Shown here: positions 1 to 8,168 of the stretch, one piece after another
Position numbering within the stretch: the stretch's first letter is position 1
Layout: each line of letters begins with the position of its first letter
Assembly: GCA_958443265.1 (NCBI GenBank)
Contig: CAUCKA010000010.1
Location: forward strand, 1 to 64,000
Origin: an uncultured Collinsella sp.
GTDB taxonomy: Bacteria; Actinomycetota; Coriobacteriia; Coriobacteriales; Coriobacteriaceae
Direction: 5' to 3'
DNA: 64,000 nucleotides
Notes under the pieces: generated by a model
The model's input: only the letters and a program-made list of their open reading frames with translations
Database searches by the model: none
What the model was told of the DNA's origin: nothing
Made by a program: the position numbers and the translations under genes

Positions 1-45
1 ATTGCTCGGCCATAGATGGCGTAATCGAGGCTAAGGGAGGGCATC

Positions 46-195
46 ATGCGCAAGGGAAACGAGAGCTGGTTCTGGCACGCGAACGACATGGTGGTGGCGG
101 GCGACATGAACCCCGTGGTCCGCGTCCTGTGGGCCGCGCTCATCGTAGGCATCGGCGTCGCGACGATGGCCACGCTCTGGATCGTCACGAGGTAG
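46..195 (+). CDS. Small single-span membrane protein, 49 aa, unknown function
   Basis: A short open frame starts at an ATG preceded at good distance by AAGGGAGG (33-40). The predicted protein has a charged, tryptophan-containing N-terminus, then one hydrophobic segment (about residues 25-46, rich in Leu, Ile, Val, Ala) and ends in Thr-Arg. It looks like a single-pass inner-membrane peptide. I do not recognise a family. It lies convergent to the HAD gene on the other strand. Support comes from the ribosome site and the membrane segment only; homology was not tested. Confidence 0.5.
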   Translation: MRKGNESWFWHANDMVVAGDMNPVVRVLWAALIVGIGVATMATLWIVTR

Positions 196-247
196 CGCGC
201 CACTAACGGATGACGAGGCACGCGGCGCATGCCACGCTGGCGGAACC

Positions 248-1075
248 CTAGCCTCGCTGCTGGACAATCTGTTCGATGAGCTTCGCGACGGAGTCCTCGG
301 CTGCGTTCCCGATCAGGTGATGGGCCGCGGCCTTCGCCTCTGGCATCGCGCCCGCGACTGCGTAGGAGTTCGGCACCTTATCGAGGAGCGTCACGTCGTT
401 TTCCGAGTCTCCGATAAAAGCGACCTCGTCCAGCGTGACCCCAAGGCTGCCGAGAAGCGCGTCGAGTCCGTTTACCTTGCTCCAGCCAGCCGGAACAACA
501 TCGAGGAAGAATGGGACGGGCGAGGGGAAATCAAGTTCTGGGCAGGCTTCCTTGCATCGACTCCGAACGACTTCCGTCGGGGCGGAGCTGACATTGACGA
601 AGATGCCGGCGGTTATGACGTCACGGTTCGTGGGCACGTCTCCGAGCGCCATGTCTCTTCCGGAGTCCTTAACGACTTCCAAGGCGAATTCGTCGCCAGG
701 CTCGACGGCGCAGAGGAACTGCTCGCAGCGCTTGCCTGTCTCATCGACATCGGCGACTAGCCAGAGTGACGTCCCCGCGTAGGGGCGTACAGCGCTATCG
801 AGCTTGACGAGGGCCTCCGTCGAGAGCGTCTTTTTGAACACGAGTTCGCCGCTGGAGAAGACCTTCTTTCCGTTGGCCATGATGCCGGTCGAGAAACAGC
901 GCGCGTCGCCGTCAAAGGCATCGGCCAGGTCGGCGTAGTCGCGCCCACTTGCGGGGCCGAACGCGATTCCCGCATCGAGCGCCGAAAGAATCGCGCTGTG
1001 CGTGCGCTCCGATACGACCCTTGAGCCAAACGGCAACAGGGTCCCATCCATGTCTGCGAGGATGAGCTTTATCAA
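248..1075 (-). CDS. HAD-superfamily (Cof-like) sugar-phosphate phosphatase
   Basis: Predicted cytoplasmic Mg-dependent phosphatase of the Cof/YbjI type. With the chosen start it is 275 aa, normal for the family. Motif I, DMDGTLLP, sits at residues 8-15 with both catalytic aspartates, and motif IV, GDSENDVTLL, begins near residue 222. A start nine codons upstream (ATG at 1102) is open but has a poor ribosome site; the TTG at 1075 has GGGAGG five bases upstream and puts the DxD motif at the usual distance from the N-terminus, so I prefer it. It follows the RpiR gene on the same strand by about 50 bases and is probably co-transcribed. Likely substrates are sugar phosphates of the neighbouring PTS pathway, which is inference. 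Confidence 0.85.
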   Translation of the reverse strand: MIKLILADMDGTLLPFGSRVVSERTHSAILSALDAGIAFGPASGRDYADLADAFDGDARCFSTGIMANGKKVFSSGELVFKKTLSTEALVKLDSAVRPYAGTSLWLVADVDETGKRCEQFLCAVEPGDEFALEVVKDSGRDMALGDVPTNRDVITAGIFVNVSSAPTEVVRSRCKEACPELDFPSPVPFFLDVVPAGWSKVNGLDALLGSLGVTLDEVAFIGDSENDVTLLDKVPNSYAVAGAMPEAKAAAHHLIGNAAEDSVAKLIEQIVQQRG

Positions 1076-1124
1076 GGGGTCCTCCCGTTTCGGTCTGGGC
1101 ATCGGTGCGCCGGCGTGCGTCGTC

Positions 1125-1988
1125 CTAGCTGTATTGCTTGTCTCCCATGAGATTCTTCGAGATGATCCTGTTAAACTCTACCGGGTCATCCCAGCAAGAG
1201 GTCAGGAAGAGGAACAGCAGCTCGATGACGAAGTTGATCGAGCTGTGCGAGAAGGCGATCTCGGTTCCGGTGATGGCCTGATCTCGCGAGATGGCTCGGA
1301 TGATATGCGTGGCACGCTTCGCGAGCGGCGTATCCGGGTTGTCTGTGATCATGATGATGGGGGTGTTCGAATCCTCGGCAGAGTCGAATATGTTGACGAG
1401 GCGCTTCGAGTATCCGGACGTCGAAATGACGAGCAGAACGTCATTCTCCTTGAGGCTGGTTGCGACGGAGACCATGGCTTCGGTGGTACTGGGGCAAAAC
1501 GCTCTGACTCCAACCTGCGAGAGCTTGAACGCCGCGTTTACGCCCATGTTAATCGAGTTGCCGACGCCCGCGATCAGGACGAGGTTGGCGTTGTGGAGCA
1601 GATTGACGACTGCCGAAAAGTCATCGGAGTCAATGAGCGAGGCGGTTTGGGAGAGCTCCTTGACCTTGTGAGACAGGACGTACTTGATGGAGCCCTCGAC
1701 GTCGTCCAGAGTAATCCTGCCGTCCGTGGCCTTTTCTTCGCCGGATGCCCTGCTGATGGATATGCCGAGCGCCAGACGCATGTCCGAATAGGTTCGGTAG
1801 TCAAGCGTCCTTGCGAATCTCGAAACAGACGCCGGTGACGTACCGGTTTCTGCGGCGAGTTCGCGGACGGTCATCGTTGCGACATCCGACGGGTGGTCGA
1901 GCACATACGTTGCGATTGCCTTCTCCGAGGGGGATAGGCTGCTCATGACCGCGCAGATGTGGCTGAGCACATCCCCTGTCTTATCCAT
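1125..1988 (-). CDS. MurR/RpiR-family transcriptional regulator
   Basis: A 287-aa regulator with an N-terminal RpiR helix-turn-helix (about residues 1-80, including SPSEKAIATYVLDHP and TGTSPASVSRFARTL) and a C-terminal SIS sugar-phosphate-binding domain (about 125-255, with VISTSGYSKR). Members of this family sense phosphosugars and control sugar catabolic operons. It is divergent from the MFS / aldolase / PTS genes that start at 2289, and the spacer between them holds two TGAAA/TTTCA palindromes that fit an RpiR operator. It probably represses or activates both directions. The family call is firm; the ligand is unknown. Confidence 0.9.
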   Translation of the reverse strand: MDKTGDVLSHICAVMSSLSPSEKAIATYVLDHPSDVATMTVRELAAETGTSPASVSRFARTLDYRTYSDMRLALGISISRASGEEKATDGRITLDDVEGSIKYVLSHKVKELSQTASLIDSDDFSAVVNLLHNANLVLIAGVGNSINMGVNAAFKLSQVGVRAFCPSTTEAMVSVATSLKENDVLLVISTSGYSKRLVNIFDSAEDSNTPIIMITDNPDTPLAKRATHIIRAISRDQAITGTEIAFSHSSINFVIELLFLFLTSCWDDPVEFNRIISKNLMGDKQYS

Positions 1989-2058
1989 GGTTACTCCTTG
2001 GTCCTAGCTTGCTTTGTATCTTAGGTCAAGAGAGGTGAAAATTAAGCAAAATGTTTCA

Positions 2059-2087
2059 TCAGCGGTGAAATAGCGTTTCACCGCTGA
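2059..2087. promoter_or_regulatory. Perfect inverted repeat, candidate RpiR operator
   Basis: TCAGCGGTGAAA (2059-2070), 5-base spacer, TTTCACCGCTGA (2076-2087): arms of 12 bp with no mismatch, lying 70-100 bases upstream of the RpiR start. The inner GAAA-N-TTTC core resembles known MurR/RpiR sites. Binding by the adjacent regulator is inferred. Confidence 0.55.
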
Positions 2088-2158
2088 TTTCCTACCGTTC
2101 GCGGTAAATCGGTACTTCCTCGGCGCAATCTCAGCTTGAGCTGCTATCTTATGAGTCG

Positions 2159-2203
2159 TGAAACAACGGCACGAAAACTATGAAACAACAGAACATTGTT
2201 TCA
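2159..2203. promoter_or_regulatory. TGAAACAA repeats and palindrome upstream of the sugar operon
   Basis: TGAAACAAC occurs at 2159 and again at 2181, a spacing of 22 bases or two helical turns. The second copy is half of a perfect palindrome, TGAAACAA (2181-2188), 7 bases, TTGTTTCA (2196-2203). It lies 86-130 bases before the MFS start and shares the TGAAA/TTTCA core with the site at 2059. It is a second candidate operator for the divergent RpiR protein. Confidence 0.5.
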
Positions 2204-2288
2204 ACGCCTCGCAACTCCGTTTCACGCTAGATGGTGAATCACTTCGAAGCCCAGACAGGCACCCGGCGAGCAAGAAGGGAGAAGCACG

Positions 2289-3491
2289 ATGCACAACGCC
2301 AAGACAAACGCAAGCATGACTTCGCTGTTCTTCGCGAACGTACTCTACTGGGTCTGCGCGGGCGTGTACTCGCCGTTTCTCTCCGCTCACTACACGAGCC
2401 TCGGCCTCAGCGCGGCCCAGACCGGCATCCTCCTCGCGGCGACCCCGGTGTGTGCGCTCGCCATCCAGCCGCTCTGGTCGACGATCGCCGACAAGCTCGG
2501 GCGCCGCCGCGCGGTCATCGTGGCCCTCTGCCTTGCGGCGGCGGTACTCGCTCCGCTGTATTACCTGGCGTCGACGTTCGTCCCGGTCCTTCTCGTAACC
2601 TTTGCATTCTCGGCGTTTTTCTCGGGGCTCCTGCCCCTGAGCGACTCCCTCGTCATCGAGCTCGCGGATCGCTCTGGCCTGGACTTTTCTCGCATTCGCA
2701 TGGGTGGCACCATCGGCTACGCCATCGTCGTCCTGATCGTCGGCTGGCTGCTTGACGTGGCTCCTCAAATCCAGTTCGCGGTGGTCTCCGCCGCGCTGGT
2801 GGCCTTCGCGGCTCACATGTGGCGCCTCCCCGAGGCGGGAGTTCGCGCCAATGCTGCGGACGATCCCAAGGTCTCCCACGGAAAGGGCCTCCTCTCGCTG
2901 TTCACCAGCAATGAGATCGCCTTCGTTTTGGTCTTCGCCTTCATCAGTTCGGCCGCGATTGGCTTCATCGGGGCGTTCTTGGGCCGCTACGCGGTCGAGC
3001 TTGGCGAGGGTCAGAACCTCGTGGGCGTCCTGAGTGCGGTCTCCGCTGCGAGCGAGATCCCCATCCTGCTCGTTTCCTCCAAGCTGGTCAGGCGCTTCGG
3101 CGAGATGAACCTCCTGATCTTTTCCTGCTTCATGGCGGCGCTCAGGCTCGTGCTTGTGGGCACCGGCATCGTCCCGGTCATGGTCTGCGGCCAGCTGCTG
3201 CAGAGCGTGAGTTACATGACCGTCTACTACTCCTGCGTTACCTACATTGCCAACCACACTTACGAGGATTGTCGCGCTCGAGGTCAGAGCGCCTTCGCGA
3301 TGGTCCAGAGCGGTCTGTCCGTCGTGGTTGCGAACCTGTTTGGCGGTTGGGCGTGCGATGCGCTCGGCACGCACGCGGGTTTCCTGGCCTTCGCCCTCGC
3401 TTCAACGATTGCTGCAGTCGCTGCTCTTGTGGCGTACGTGCTATGGCGTCGAAGCGCGGCGCCGCAGCCTGAGGGTCAGGCGGCCGCATAG
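2289..3491 (+). CDS. Major facilitator superfamily transporter (12 TM, LacY/PPP-like)
   Basis: A 400-aa integral membrane protein with about 12 hydrophobic segments and the MFS loop motif between TM2 and TM3 (DKLGRRRAV, near residue 69). The N-terminus (FANVLYWVCAGVYSPFLSAHY) resembles the MFS_1-like group that includes LacY and nucleoside or sugar proton symporters. It follows a clear ribosome site (AAGGGAG) and is the first gene after the divergent regulatory region. It probably takes up a sugar or glycoside related to the PTS substrate further down, but the substrate cannot be read from sequence. Confidence 0.85.
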   Translation: MHNAKTNASMTSLFFANVLYWVCAGVYSPFLSAHYTSLGLSAAQTGILLAATPVCALAIQPLWSTIADKLGRRRAVIVALCLAAAVLAPLYYLASTFVPVLLVTFAFSAFFSGLLPLSDSLVIELADRSGLDFSRIRMGGTIGYAIVVLIVGWLLDVAPQIQFAVVSAALVAFAAHMWRLPEAGVRANAADDPKVSHGKGLLSLFTSNEIAFVLVFAFISSAAIGFIGAFLGRYAVELGEGQNLVGVLSAVSAASEIPILLVSSKLVRRFGEMNLLIFSCFMAALRLVLVGTGIVPVMVCGQLLQSVSYMTVYYSCVTYIANHTYEDCRARGQSAFAMVQSGLSVVVANLFGGWACDALGTHAGFLAFALASTIAAVAALVAYVLWRRSAAPQPEGQAAA

Positions 3492-3605
3492 GCTCCACCG
3501 CGCCTCGCAAGCGCCTGCCTGCCTCGCGCTTCGCTTCGTGTTCAACCAGCTGACGAGCTGAGAACTGTCCGATCCAATGATTATTCAGGTGAAAGGAAGA
3601 CAAAG

Positions 3606-4460
3606 ATGTCACTCATCAAGGTCAACGAGCTTCTTCAACATGCGACCGAGCACCACTATGGCGTGCCCGCGATTAACGTCATCAATACGGAGACCATCCG
3701 TTATGCGATCCAGGCCGCCGAGGATGAGCACATGCCCATCATCATCCAGTACTGGCCTGGCTTCGAGGACCACTGCGCCCTCGACATCATCGCCTTCGCC
3801 GCCCGCTATTACGCCGAGCGCGCGAGCGTGCCCGTCGCCGTCCACCAGGATCACTCCGCTGGTTACGAGATCGCCGTCAAGGGCGTCAAGGCCGGCTTCC
3901 CATCCGTCATGGTCGACGGCTCCTCACTTCCCTATGAGGAGAACTTCCAGCTCACGAAGGACGTCGTCCAGGTCGCCAAGATCTTCGACGTCGACATCGA
4001 GGCCGAGCTCGGCCATGTCGGCAACGGCTCTGACGCCAACGACTTCGTGAACAGCGACCACTACACCGACCCGAACCTCGCCGAGGAGTTTGTCGAGGGC
4101 ACCGGTTGCGGCTCGCTCGCCATCGCCGTCGGCAATGCCCACGGCCCCTATGTCAAGGTCCCGAACCTCGACATGGAGCGCATCAAGGCCTGCAGGGAGG
4201 CCGTCAGCGTCCCCCTCGTCATGCACGGATGCTCCGACATCCCCGACGAGCAGCTCCAGGAGGCCGTGAACCTCGGCATGAGTAAGTTCAACATCGCCAC
4301 GGAGTACTTCCGTTCCATGTACCGCGCCTTCGAGAAGGACATCAACTCCGGTAAGAACGACGGCAACGGCATAGGCCTCCTGATGGACGCCGCCCCCGAC
4401 ATGCGCGCGTTCGTCGTCAGCAAGATCCAGCTTCTGAACCCCAACCACTATTCGCTCTAG
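3606..4460 (+). CDS. Class II fructose/tagatose-bisphosphate aldolase family protein
   Basis: A 284-aa zinc-dependent aldolase of the KbaY/GatY/FbaA family. The metal and catalytic residues align with the family: HQDH at residues 80-83 (catalytic Asp82, Zn ligand His83), NAHG with His179 and MHGCSD with His207. The Zn/phosphate region NIATEYF follows. Length matches KbaY and GatY. It would cleave a ketose bisphosphate or related phosphate into triose phosphates in the cytoplasm. It sits ten bases before the EIIA gene, so the product of the linked PTS is the likely source of its substrate. VHQDHS differs slightly from the usual LHLDH, so substrate may differ from tagatose or fructose bisphosphate. 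Confidence 0.88.
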   Translation: MSLIKVNELLQHATEHHYGVPAINVINTETIRYAIQAAEDEHMPIIIQYWPGFEDHCALDIIAFAARYYAERASVPVAVHQDHSAGYEIAVKGVKAGFPSVMVDGSSLPYEENFQLTKDVVQVAKIFDVDIEAELGHVGNGSDANDFVNSDHYTDPNLAEEFVEGTGCGSLAIAVGNAHGPYVKVPNLDMERIKACREAVSVPLVMHGCSDIPDEQLQEAVNLGMSKFNIATEYFRSMYRAFEKDINSGKNDGNGIGLLMDAAPDMRAFVVSKIQLLNPNHYSL

Positions 4461-4470
4461 GAGAGACTCG

Positions 4471-4899
4471 ATGAAGAAAGTTCTTGTCGCGTCGCACGGC
4501 CACCTCGCAAGCGGAATCAGGAGCTCGATCGGAATCCTGACCGGCATGGCGGACATGGTGGAGGCAGTTGACTGCTACGTGGACGACTCCGATTTCACCC
4601 CTCGCATCCAGGCCTTTATTGACTCGGTGGGCCCTGAGGACGAGGCCATCATCTTCACCGACATCTACGGTGGTTCCGTCTTCCAGAAGGTCGTCCTTAT
4701 GGAGCCGGAGAAGCGCGGGATCGTCCACGTCACCGGTATGAACCTCGGCCTCGTGATCGAGACGCTCCTCGGCGCCGAGCCGGTCACGGCAGATTCGATC
4801 AAGCAGAGCGTCGAGCTGGCGAGGGCGACGATGCAGGTCGTCGAGCCTCCGAGCAAGGCCGCGGACAACGAGGAGTCCGAGGGAGACTTCTTTGATTAG
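4471..4899 (+). CDS. PTS mannose-family EIIA component
   Basis: A 142-aa protein of the PTS EIIA-man family. The phosphorylated histidine is expected at His9 in ASHGHLASG, which matches the family start (VxxHGxxA). The IFTDIYGGS segment also fits. It takes phosphate from HPr and passes it to the EIIB encoded 29 bases downstream. The acidic C-terminal tail (SEGDFFD) looks like the linker end of a freestanding EIIA. First of four consecutive PTS genes EIIA, EIIB, EIIC, EIID. Confidence 0.93.
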   Translation: MKKVLVASHGHLASGIRSSIGILTGMADMVEAVDCYVDDSDFTPRIQAFIDSVGPEDEAIIFTDIYGGSVFQKVVLMEPEKRGIVHVTGMNLGLVIETLLGAEPVTADSIKQSVELARATMQVVEPPSKAADNEESEGDFFD

Positions 4900-4928
4900 A
4901 GAGTACTAACAAGTAGAGAGAGGAAGCA

Positions 4929-5432
4929 ATGATTGTTCAGGTTCGAGTCGATGACCGTCTGATTCACGGACAGGTCGCCCTGGTGTGGACCAAGGAGCTC
5001 AACACCACCAGGATCATCGTCGCCAACAAGCACGCCGTGGAGAGCGACGCCCTTCGCATGACGCTTTCCATGGGTACGCCGGCGGGCCAGAAACTCCTCG
5101 TCAAGGACGTTCCGGATGCCTGCCGCATCGCGAACGATCCGCGCGCGGACTCCATGCGCATCTTCGCGCTCACCAACTGCGTGCGTGACGTGCTTGAGCT
5201 CGTTAAGGGCGCGCCGGGCAAGATTGAGGGCGTGAACGTTGCCAACGTCGGCCGCTTCGACAAGTCCGATCCGGATAGCAAGGTCGCCCTCAACTCCACG
5301 ATCATGCTCAACCCGGATGAGCTCGAGGCCGCGAAGGAGCTTTGCGAGCAGGGTATTCCGGTTTTCCATCAGCTTATCCCGTCCAATCCCAAGACTCCTC
5401 TCAAGAGTCTGATCGAGGCGGCGGGGAAATAA
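4929..5432 (+). CDS. PTS mannose/sorbose-family EIIB component
   Basis: A 167-aa EIIB of the sorbose/mannose type. The signature VRVDDRLIHGQV lies at residues 5-16 with the phospho-accepting His13. Length matches LevE/SorB. It receives phosphate from EIIA and transfers it to the sugar during transport through EIIC-EIID. The ribosome site GAGAGAGGAAGC precedes the ATG. A small stem-loop separates it from the EIIC gene. Confidence 0.93.
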   Translation: MIVQVRVDDRLIHGQVALVWTKELNTTRIIVANKHAVESDALRMTLSMGTPAGQKLLVKDVPDACRIANDPRADSMRIFALTNCVRDVLELVKGAPGKIEGVNVANVGRFDKSDPDSKVALNSTIMLNPDELEAAKELCEQGIPVFHQLIPSNPKTPLKSLIEAAGK

Positions 5433-5436
5433 GGGG

Positions 5437-5456
5437 ATTTGGCCAGGCGGCCAAAT
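5437..5456 (+). other. Intercistronic stem-loop between EIIB and EIIC
   Basis: ATTTGGCC, 4-base loop, GGCCAAAT: a perfect 8-bp hairpin directly after the EIIB stop and 22 bases before the EIIC start. It has no T-run, so it is more likely an mRNA stability or translation element than a terminator. Confidence 0.45.
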
Positions 5457-5478
5457 GAAATGAAAGAAAGGAAGTCAA

Positions 5479-6291
5479 ATGGTTGGGTTGGCAATAATGG
5501 CCTGGTTGACCGTGCTGATTTGCTACGGCGGCAACTGGGTTCTCGGTCAGTGCATGATCGAGCGTCCTCTCGTGGTAGGTCTCGTTGCGGGCCTCCTGAT
5601 GGGCGACGTCAAGACCGGTGTCATCATCGGTGCCTCTCTCGAGGCGATCTTCATGGGCGCGGTTAACATTGGTGGCGCTATCTCCGCCGAGCCTGTTACC
5701 GCGACCGCCCTCGCCGTCGCCTTCACCGTTGGCGCTGGTATCGACCAGGGTGCCGCCATCACACTGGCCGTTCCCGTGGGCGTCGTCACCGCATTTCTCT
5801 CGATCTTCATGAACAACGTGTTCCTCGCGTTCTTCGCAGCCACCTTTGACAAGATGGCCGCCGAGGGCAACGAGAAGGGCCTCGCGCTTCAGCACTTCGT
5901 TCTCTGGTTCGTTAAGTACGCCGCCTTTGGCCTCATCGCCTTCCTCGGCGTTTACCTTGGCGCCGAGCCCGTTGCCGCCATTGTCAACCAGATTCCGGCC
6001 AATGTCATGAGCGGCCTCAACGCCGTGGGTGCCCTCCTGCCCGCCGTTGGTATGGCGCTCCTGCTCCAGATGCTGTGGAGCACCGAGCTCAGCATCTACT
6101 TCTTCTTGGGCTTTACGCTCTACCAGTACCTCGGCCTCCCGATGATCGCCATCGCAGTTCTCGGTGTCATCATCGCGGTTGCCTCCGCCCTCCGCGACAA
6201 GGAGATCTTCGATCTCACCAAGAAGGGAGTGGCCACCCAGGCCGTTTCCGGCGACTCTGTAACCAGCGACGAGGAGGATTTCTTCGCATGA
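5479..6291 (+). CDS. PTS mannose/sorbose-family EIIC component
   Basis: A 270-aa polytopic membrane protein of the PTS EIIC sorbose/mannose family. The N-terminus (AIMAWLTVLICYGGNWVLGQ) and ERPLVVGLVAGLLMGDVKTG are typical of ManY/LevF. It forms the translocation channel with EIID. A GAAAGGAAG ribosome site precedes the ATG. Its stop overlaps the EIID start in an ATGA junction, indicating translational coupling of the two membrane subunits. Confidence 0.93.
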   Translation: MVGLAIMAWLTVLICYGGNWVLGQCMIERPLVVGLVAGLLMGDVKTGVIIGASLEAIFMGAVNIGGAISAEPVTATALAVAFTVGAGIDQGAAITLAVPVGVVTAFLSIFMNNVFLAFFAATFDKMAAEGNEKGLALQHFVLWFVKYAAFGLIAFLGVYLGAEPVAAIVNQIPANVMSGLNAVGALLPAVGMALLLQMLWSTELSIYFFLGFTLYQYLGLPMIAIAVLGVIIAVASALRDKEIFDLTKKGVATQAVSGDSVTSDEEDFFA

Positions 6292-7124
6292 GCAACCTGA
6301 CCAAGAATGTGAGCCCTGAAGACAAGAAGATGCTCAACAGCATTTTCCTGCGCTCCTTCTCCGTGTTCGCTTCCTGCGCCGGCGGTTCCGTCAAGGCTGG
6401 CGCCGACGGCTGGCTGTACTCCGTCCAGCCCGCGCTTAACCGCTACTACGCCGATGACCCCGAGGCTCGTGCCGACGCCATGAAGCGTCACACGACTTGG
6501 TACAACATTACCCAGAACGTCGGCACGTTCGCCATGGGCCTCGTCGCCTCCATGGAGAGGGAGAACTCGCAGCACGAAGACTTCGACACCGAGTCCATCG
6601 ACGGTATCAAGGTCTCCCTGATGGGCCCGATGTCCGGCATCGGCGACGCAATCTTCTGGGGCGTCCTGCGTGTTATCGCCGCCGGCATCGGCATTAACCT
6701 CGCCATGAGCGGCTCGCCCCTCGGCGCGATCATGTTCCTGCTGATCTACAACATCCCGTCGATCCTCTGCCGATACTTCATGACCTACCTCGGCTTCAGC
6801 ATGGGCACCAACTTCATCTCCGAGATGTACGAGGGTGGTCTCATGAAGCTCATCACCAAGGCGACCTCCACGATCGGCCTGGTGATGATCGGCGCCATGA
6901 CCGCGGCGAACGTCCAATTCAACACGATCCTGTCCATTCCGGTTCAGGACTCCGACCCCGTCATGATCCAGACCTACCTCGACTCGATCTTCAAGGGCAT
7001 CGTGCCTCTGGGACTTACGCTCGTCGTCCTCTGGCTCCTGCGCAAGAAGAACGTGAACGTCAACATCATCCTGGTCGGCATCATGGTTCTGGCGCTCGTC
7101 CTCGGCCTCGTGGGCATCGTGTAA
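6288..7124 (+). CDS. PTS mannose-family EIID component
   Basis: A 278-aa EIID of the mannose family. I place the start at the ATG overlapping the EIIC stop by four bases; longer readings of this frame run into EIIC coding sequence. Family features include the N-terminal LNSIFLRSF, the central MGPMSGIGDAIFWG (about residue 106) and FNTPH-like hydrophobic tail segments ending at the membrane. It completes the sugar permease. The full set aldolase-EIIA-EIIB-EIIC-EIID suggests uptake and aldol cleavage of one sugar or glycation product. Confidence 0.93.
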   Translation: MSNLTKNVSPEDKKMLNSIFLRSFSVFASCAGGSVKAGADGWLYSVQPALNRYYADDPEARADAMKRHTTWYNITQNVGTFAMGLVASMERENSQHEDFDTESIDGIKVSLMGPMSGIGDAIFWGVLRVIAAGIGINLAMSGSPLGAIMFLLIYNIPSILCRYFMTYLGFSMGTNFISEMYEGGLMKLITKATSTIGLVMIGAMTAANVQFNTILSIPVQDSDPVMIQTYLDSIFKGIVPLGLTLVVLWLLRKKNVNVNIILVGIMVLALVLGLVGIV

Positions 7125-7166
7125 GGCGGTTTCCGGATCATCCGAAGCCTGTTCAAGGCAATTCCT

Positions 7167-7203
7167 GGCGGCACGCGATCGAGGACATTCGACGCGTGCC
7201 GCC
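7167..7203 (+). other. Strong hairpin between EIID and aldo/keto reductase genes
   Basis: GGCGGCACGCG (7167-7177), 15-base loop, CGCGTGCCGCC (7193-7203). The loop can add a TCGA/TCGA pair, with one bulged base. No T-run follows, and the next ribosome site (AAGGAGAG) starts nine bases later. This may be an RNA-processing or partial-termination signal that sets lower expression of the two downstream genes. Confidence 0.55.
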
Positions 7204-7221
7204 CCATTAGAAGGAGAGAAT

Positions 7222-8166
7222 ATGCGCTACACGCACCTCAAGAACTCCGACGTTGACGTCTCCCAGCTCGCCGTGGGCACCTGGGCGATCGGCGGCGACT
7301 CCTTTGGTGAGAACGATGACGCCGCCAGCATGTCCGCCATCCGCACCATGCTCGATCACGGCGTCAACCTCATTGACACCGCGCCGTGCTATGGCAACGG
7401 CGCGTCCGAGAAGGTCGTCGGCAACGCGCTCAGGGGCGTCGACCGAGAGAGCTACCTGCTCTCGACCAAGGTTGGCCTGATCACCAGCGCCGCCGGCTAT
7501 GACCGCGACTCTTCGTTCAAGAACATCATAAGGGAGGTCGAGAGCTCGCTGCGCAATCTCCGCACCGACTACATCGACTTCTACTTCGTGCACTGGCCCG
7601 ACGCCAAGACCCCGTTCTCCGAGACGATGTGCGCCCTCCAGCTCCTCAAGGAGCAAGGCAAGATTCGCCACATCGGCGTCTCCAACTTCACGACCGAGAT
7701 GATCGAGGAGTGCGAGAAGGTCGCTCAGGTCGACGTCCAGCAGCCGCCCTACTCCATGGTCGACCGCTCCTCCGAGGACCTTATCAAGTGGGGCTACGAG
7801 CGTGGCATCGACTCCTTCACCTATGGCTCCCTTGGCGCGGGCATCCTGTCGGGCAAGTTCCGCGAGCTGCCGAAGTTCGAGGAGGGCGATGTTCGTGGCG
7901 GCTTCTACGACTACTTCCAGGAGCCCAAGTTCTCGCGCGTCCAGGAGCTGCTCAAGGTCATGGACGAGATCGCCGAGGCTCATGACAAGCCCGTGGCACA
8001 GGTCGCCGTGAACTGGAGCACCCAGAAGGAGTACGTGGGCACCGCGCTCGTTGGCGTGCGCACGGACGCCCACGCGATTCAGAACTGCGAGACGTTCGAG
8101 TGGGAGCTTTCCGCCGATGAGATGGCCAAGCTTGACGCCAAGCTTGACGAGCTGAAGATCGGCTAG
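7222..8166 (+). CDS. Aldo/keto reductase
   Basis: A 314-aa NADPH-dependent oxidoreductase of the AKR superfamily (YdjG/YajO-like group). The fold markers are clear: GTWAIGG near residue 18, DTAPCYGNG with the catalytic Asp/Tyr (about residues 53-61), STKVG with the catalytic Lys, FVHWPD with the catalytic His, and the C-terminal cofactor segment ALVGVRT. It would reduce a carbonyl of a sugar or of an aldolase product. It follows the EIID gene after a strong hairpin and is probably expressed with the PTS operon at a lower level. Confidence 0.9.
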   Translation: MRYTHLKNSDVDVSQLAVGTWAIGGDSFGENDDAASMSAIRTMLDHGVNLIDTAPCYGNGASEKVVGNALRGVDRESYLLSTKVGLITSAAGYDRDSSFKNIIREVESSLRNLRTDYIDFYFVHWPDAKTPFSETMCALQLLKEQGKIRHIGVSNFTTEMIEECEKVAQVDVQQPPYSMVDRSSEDLIKWGYERGIDSFTYGSLGAGILSGKFRELPKFEEGDVRGGFYDYFQEPKFSRVQELLKVMDEIAEAHDKPVAQVAVNWSTQKEYVGTALVGVRTDAHAIQNCETFEWELSADEMAKLDAKLDELKIG

Positions 8167-8168
8167 CC

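Noticed and set aside
2178..3374. A 398-codon open frame on the minus strand
   Set aside because: Antisense to the MFS transporter; composition is His/Asp/Arg-rich with no fold signal.
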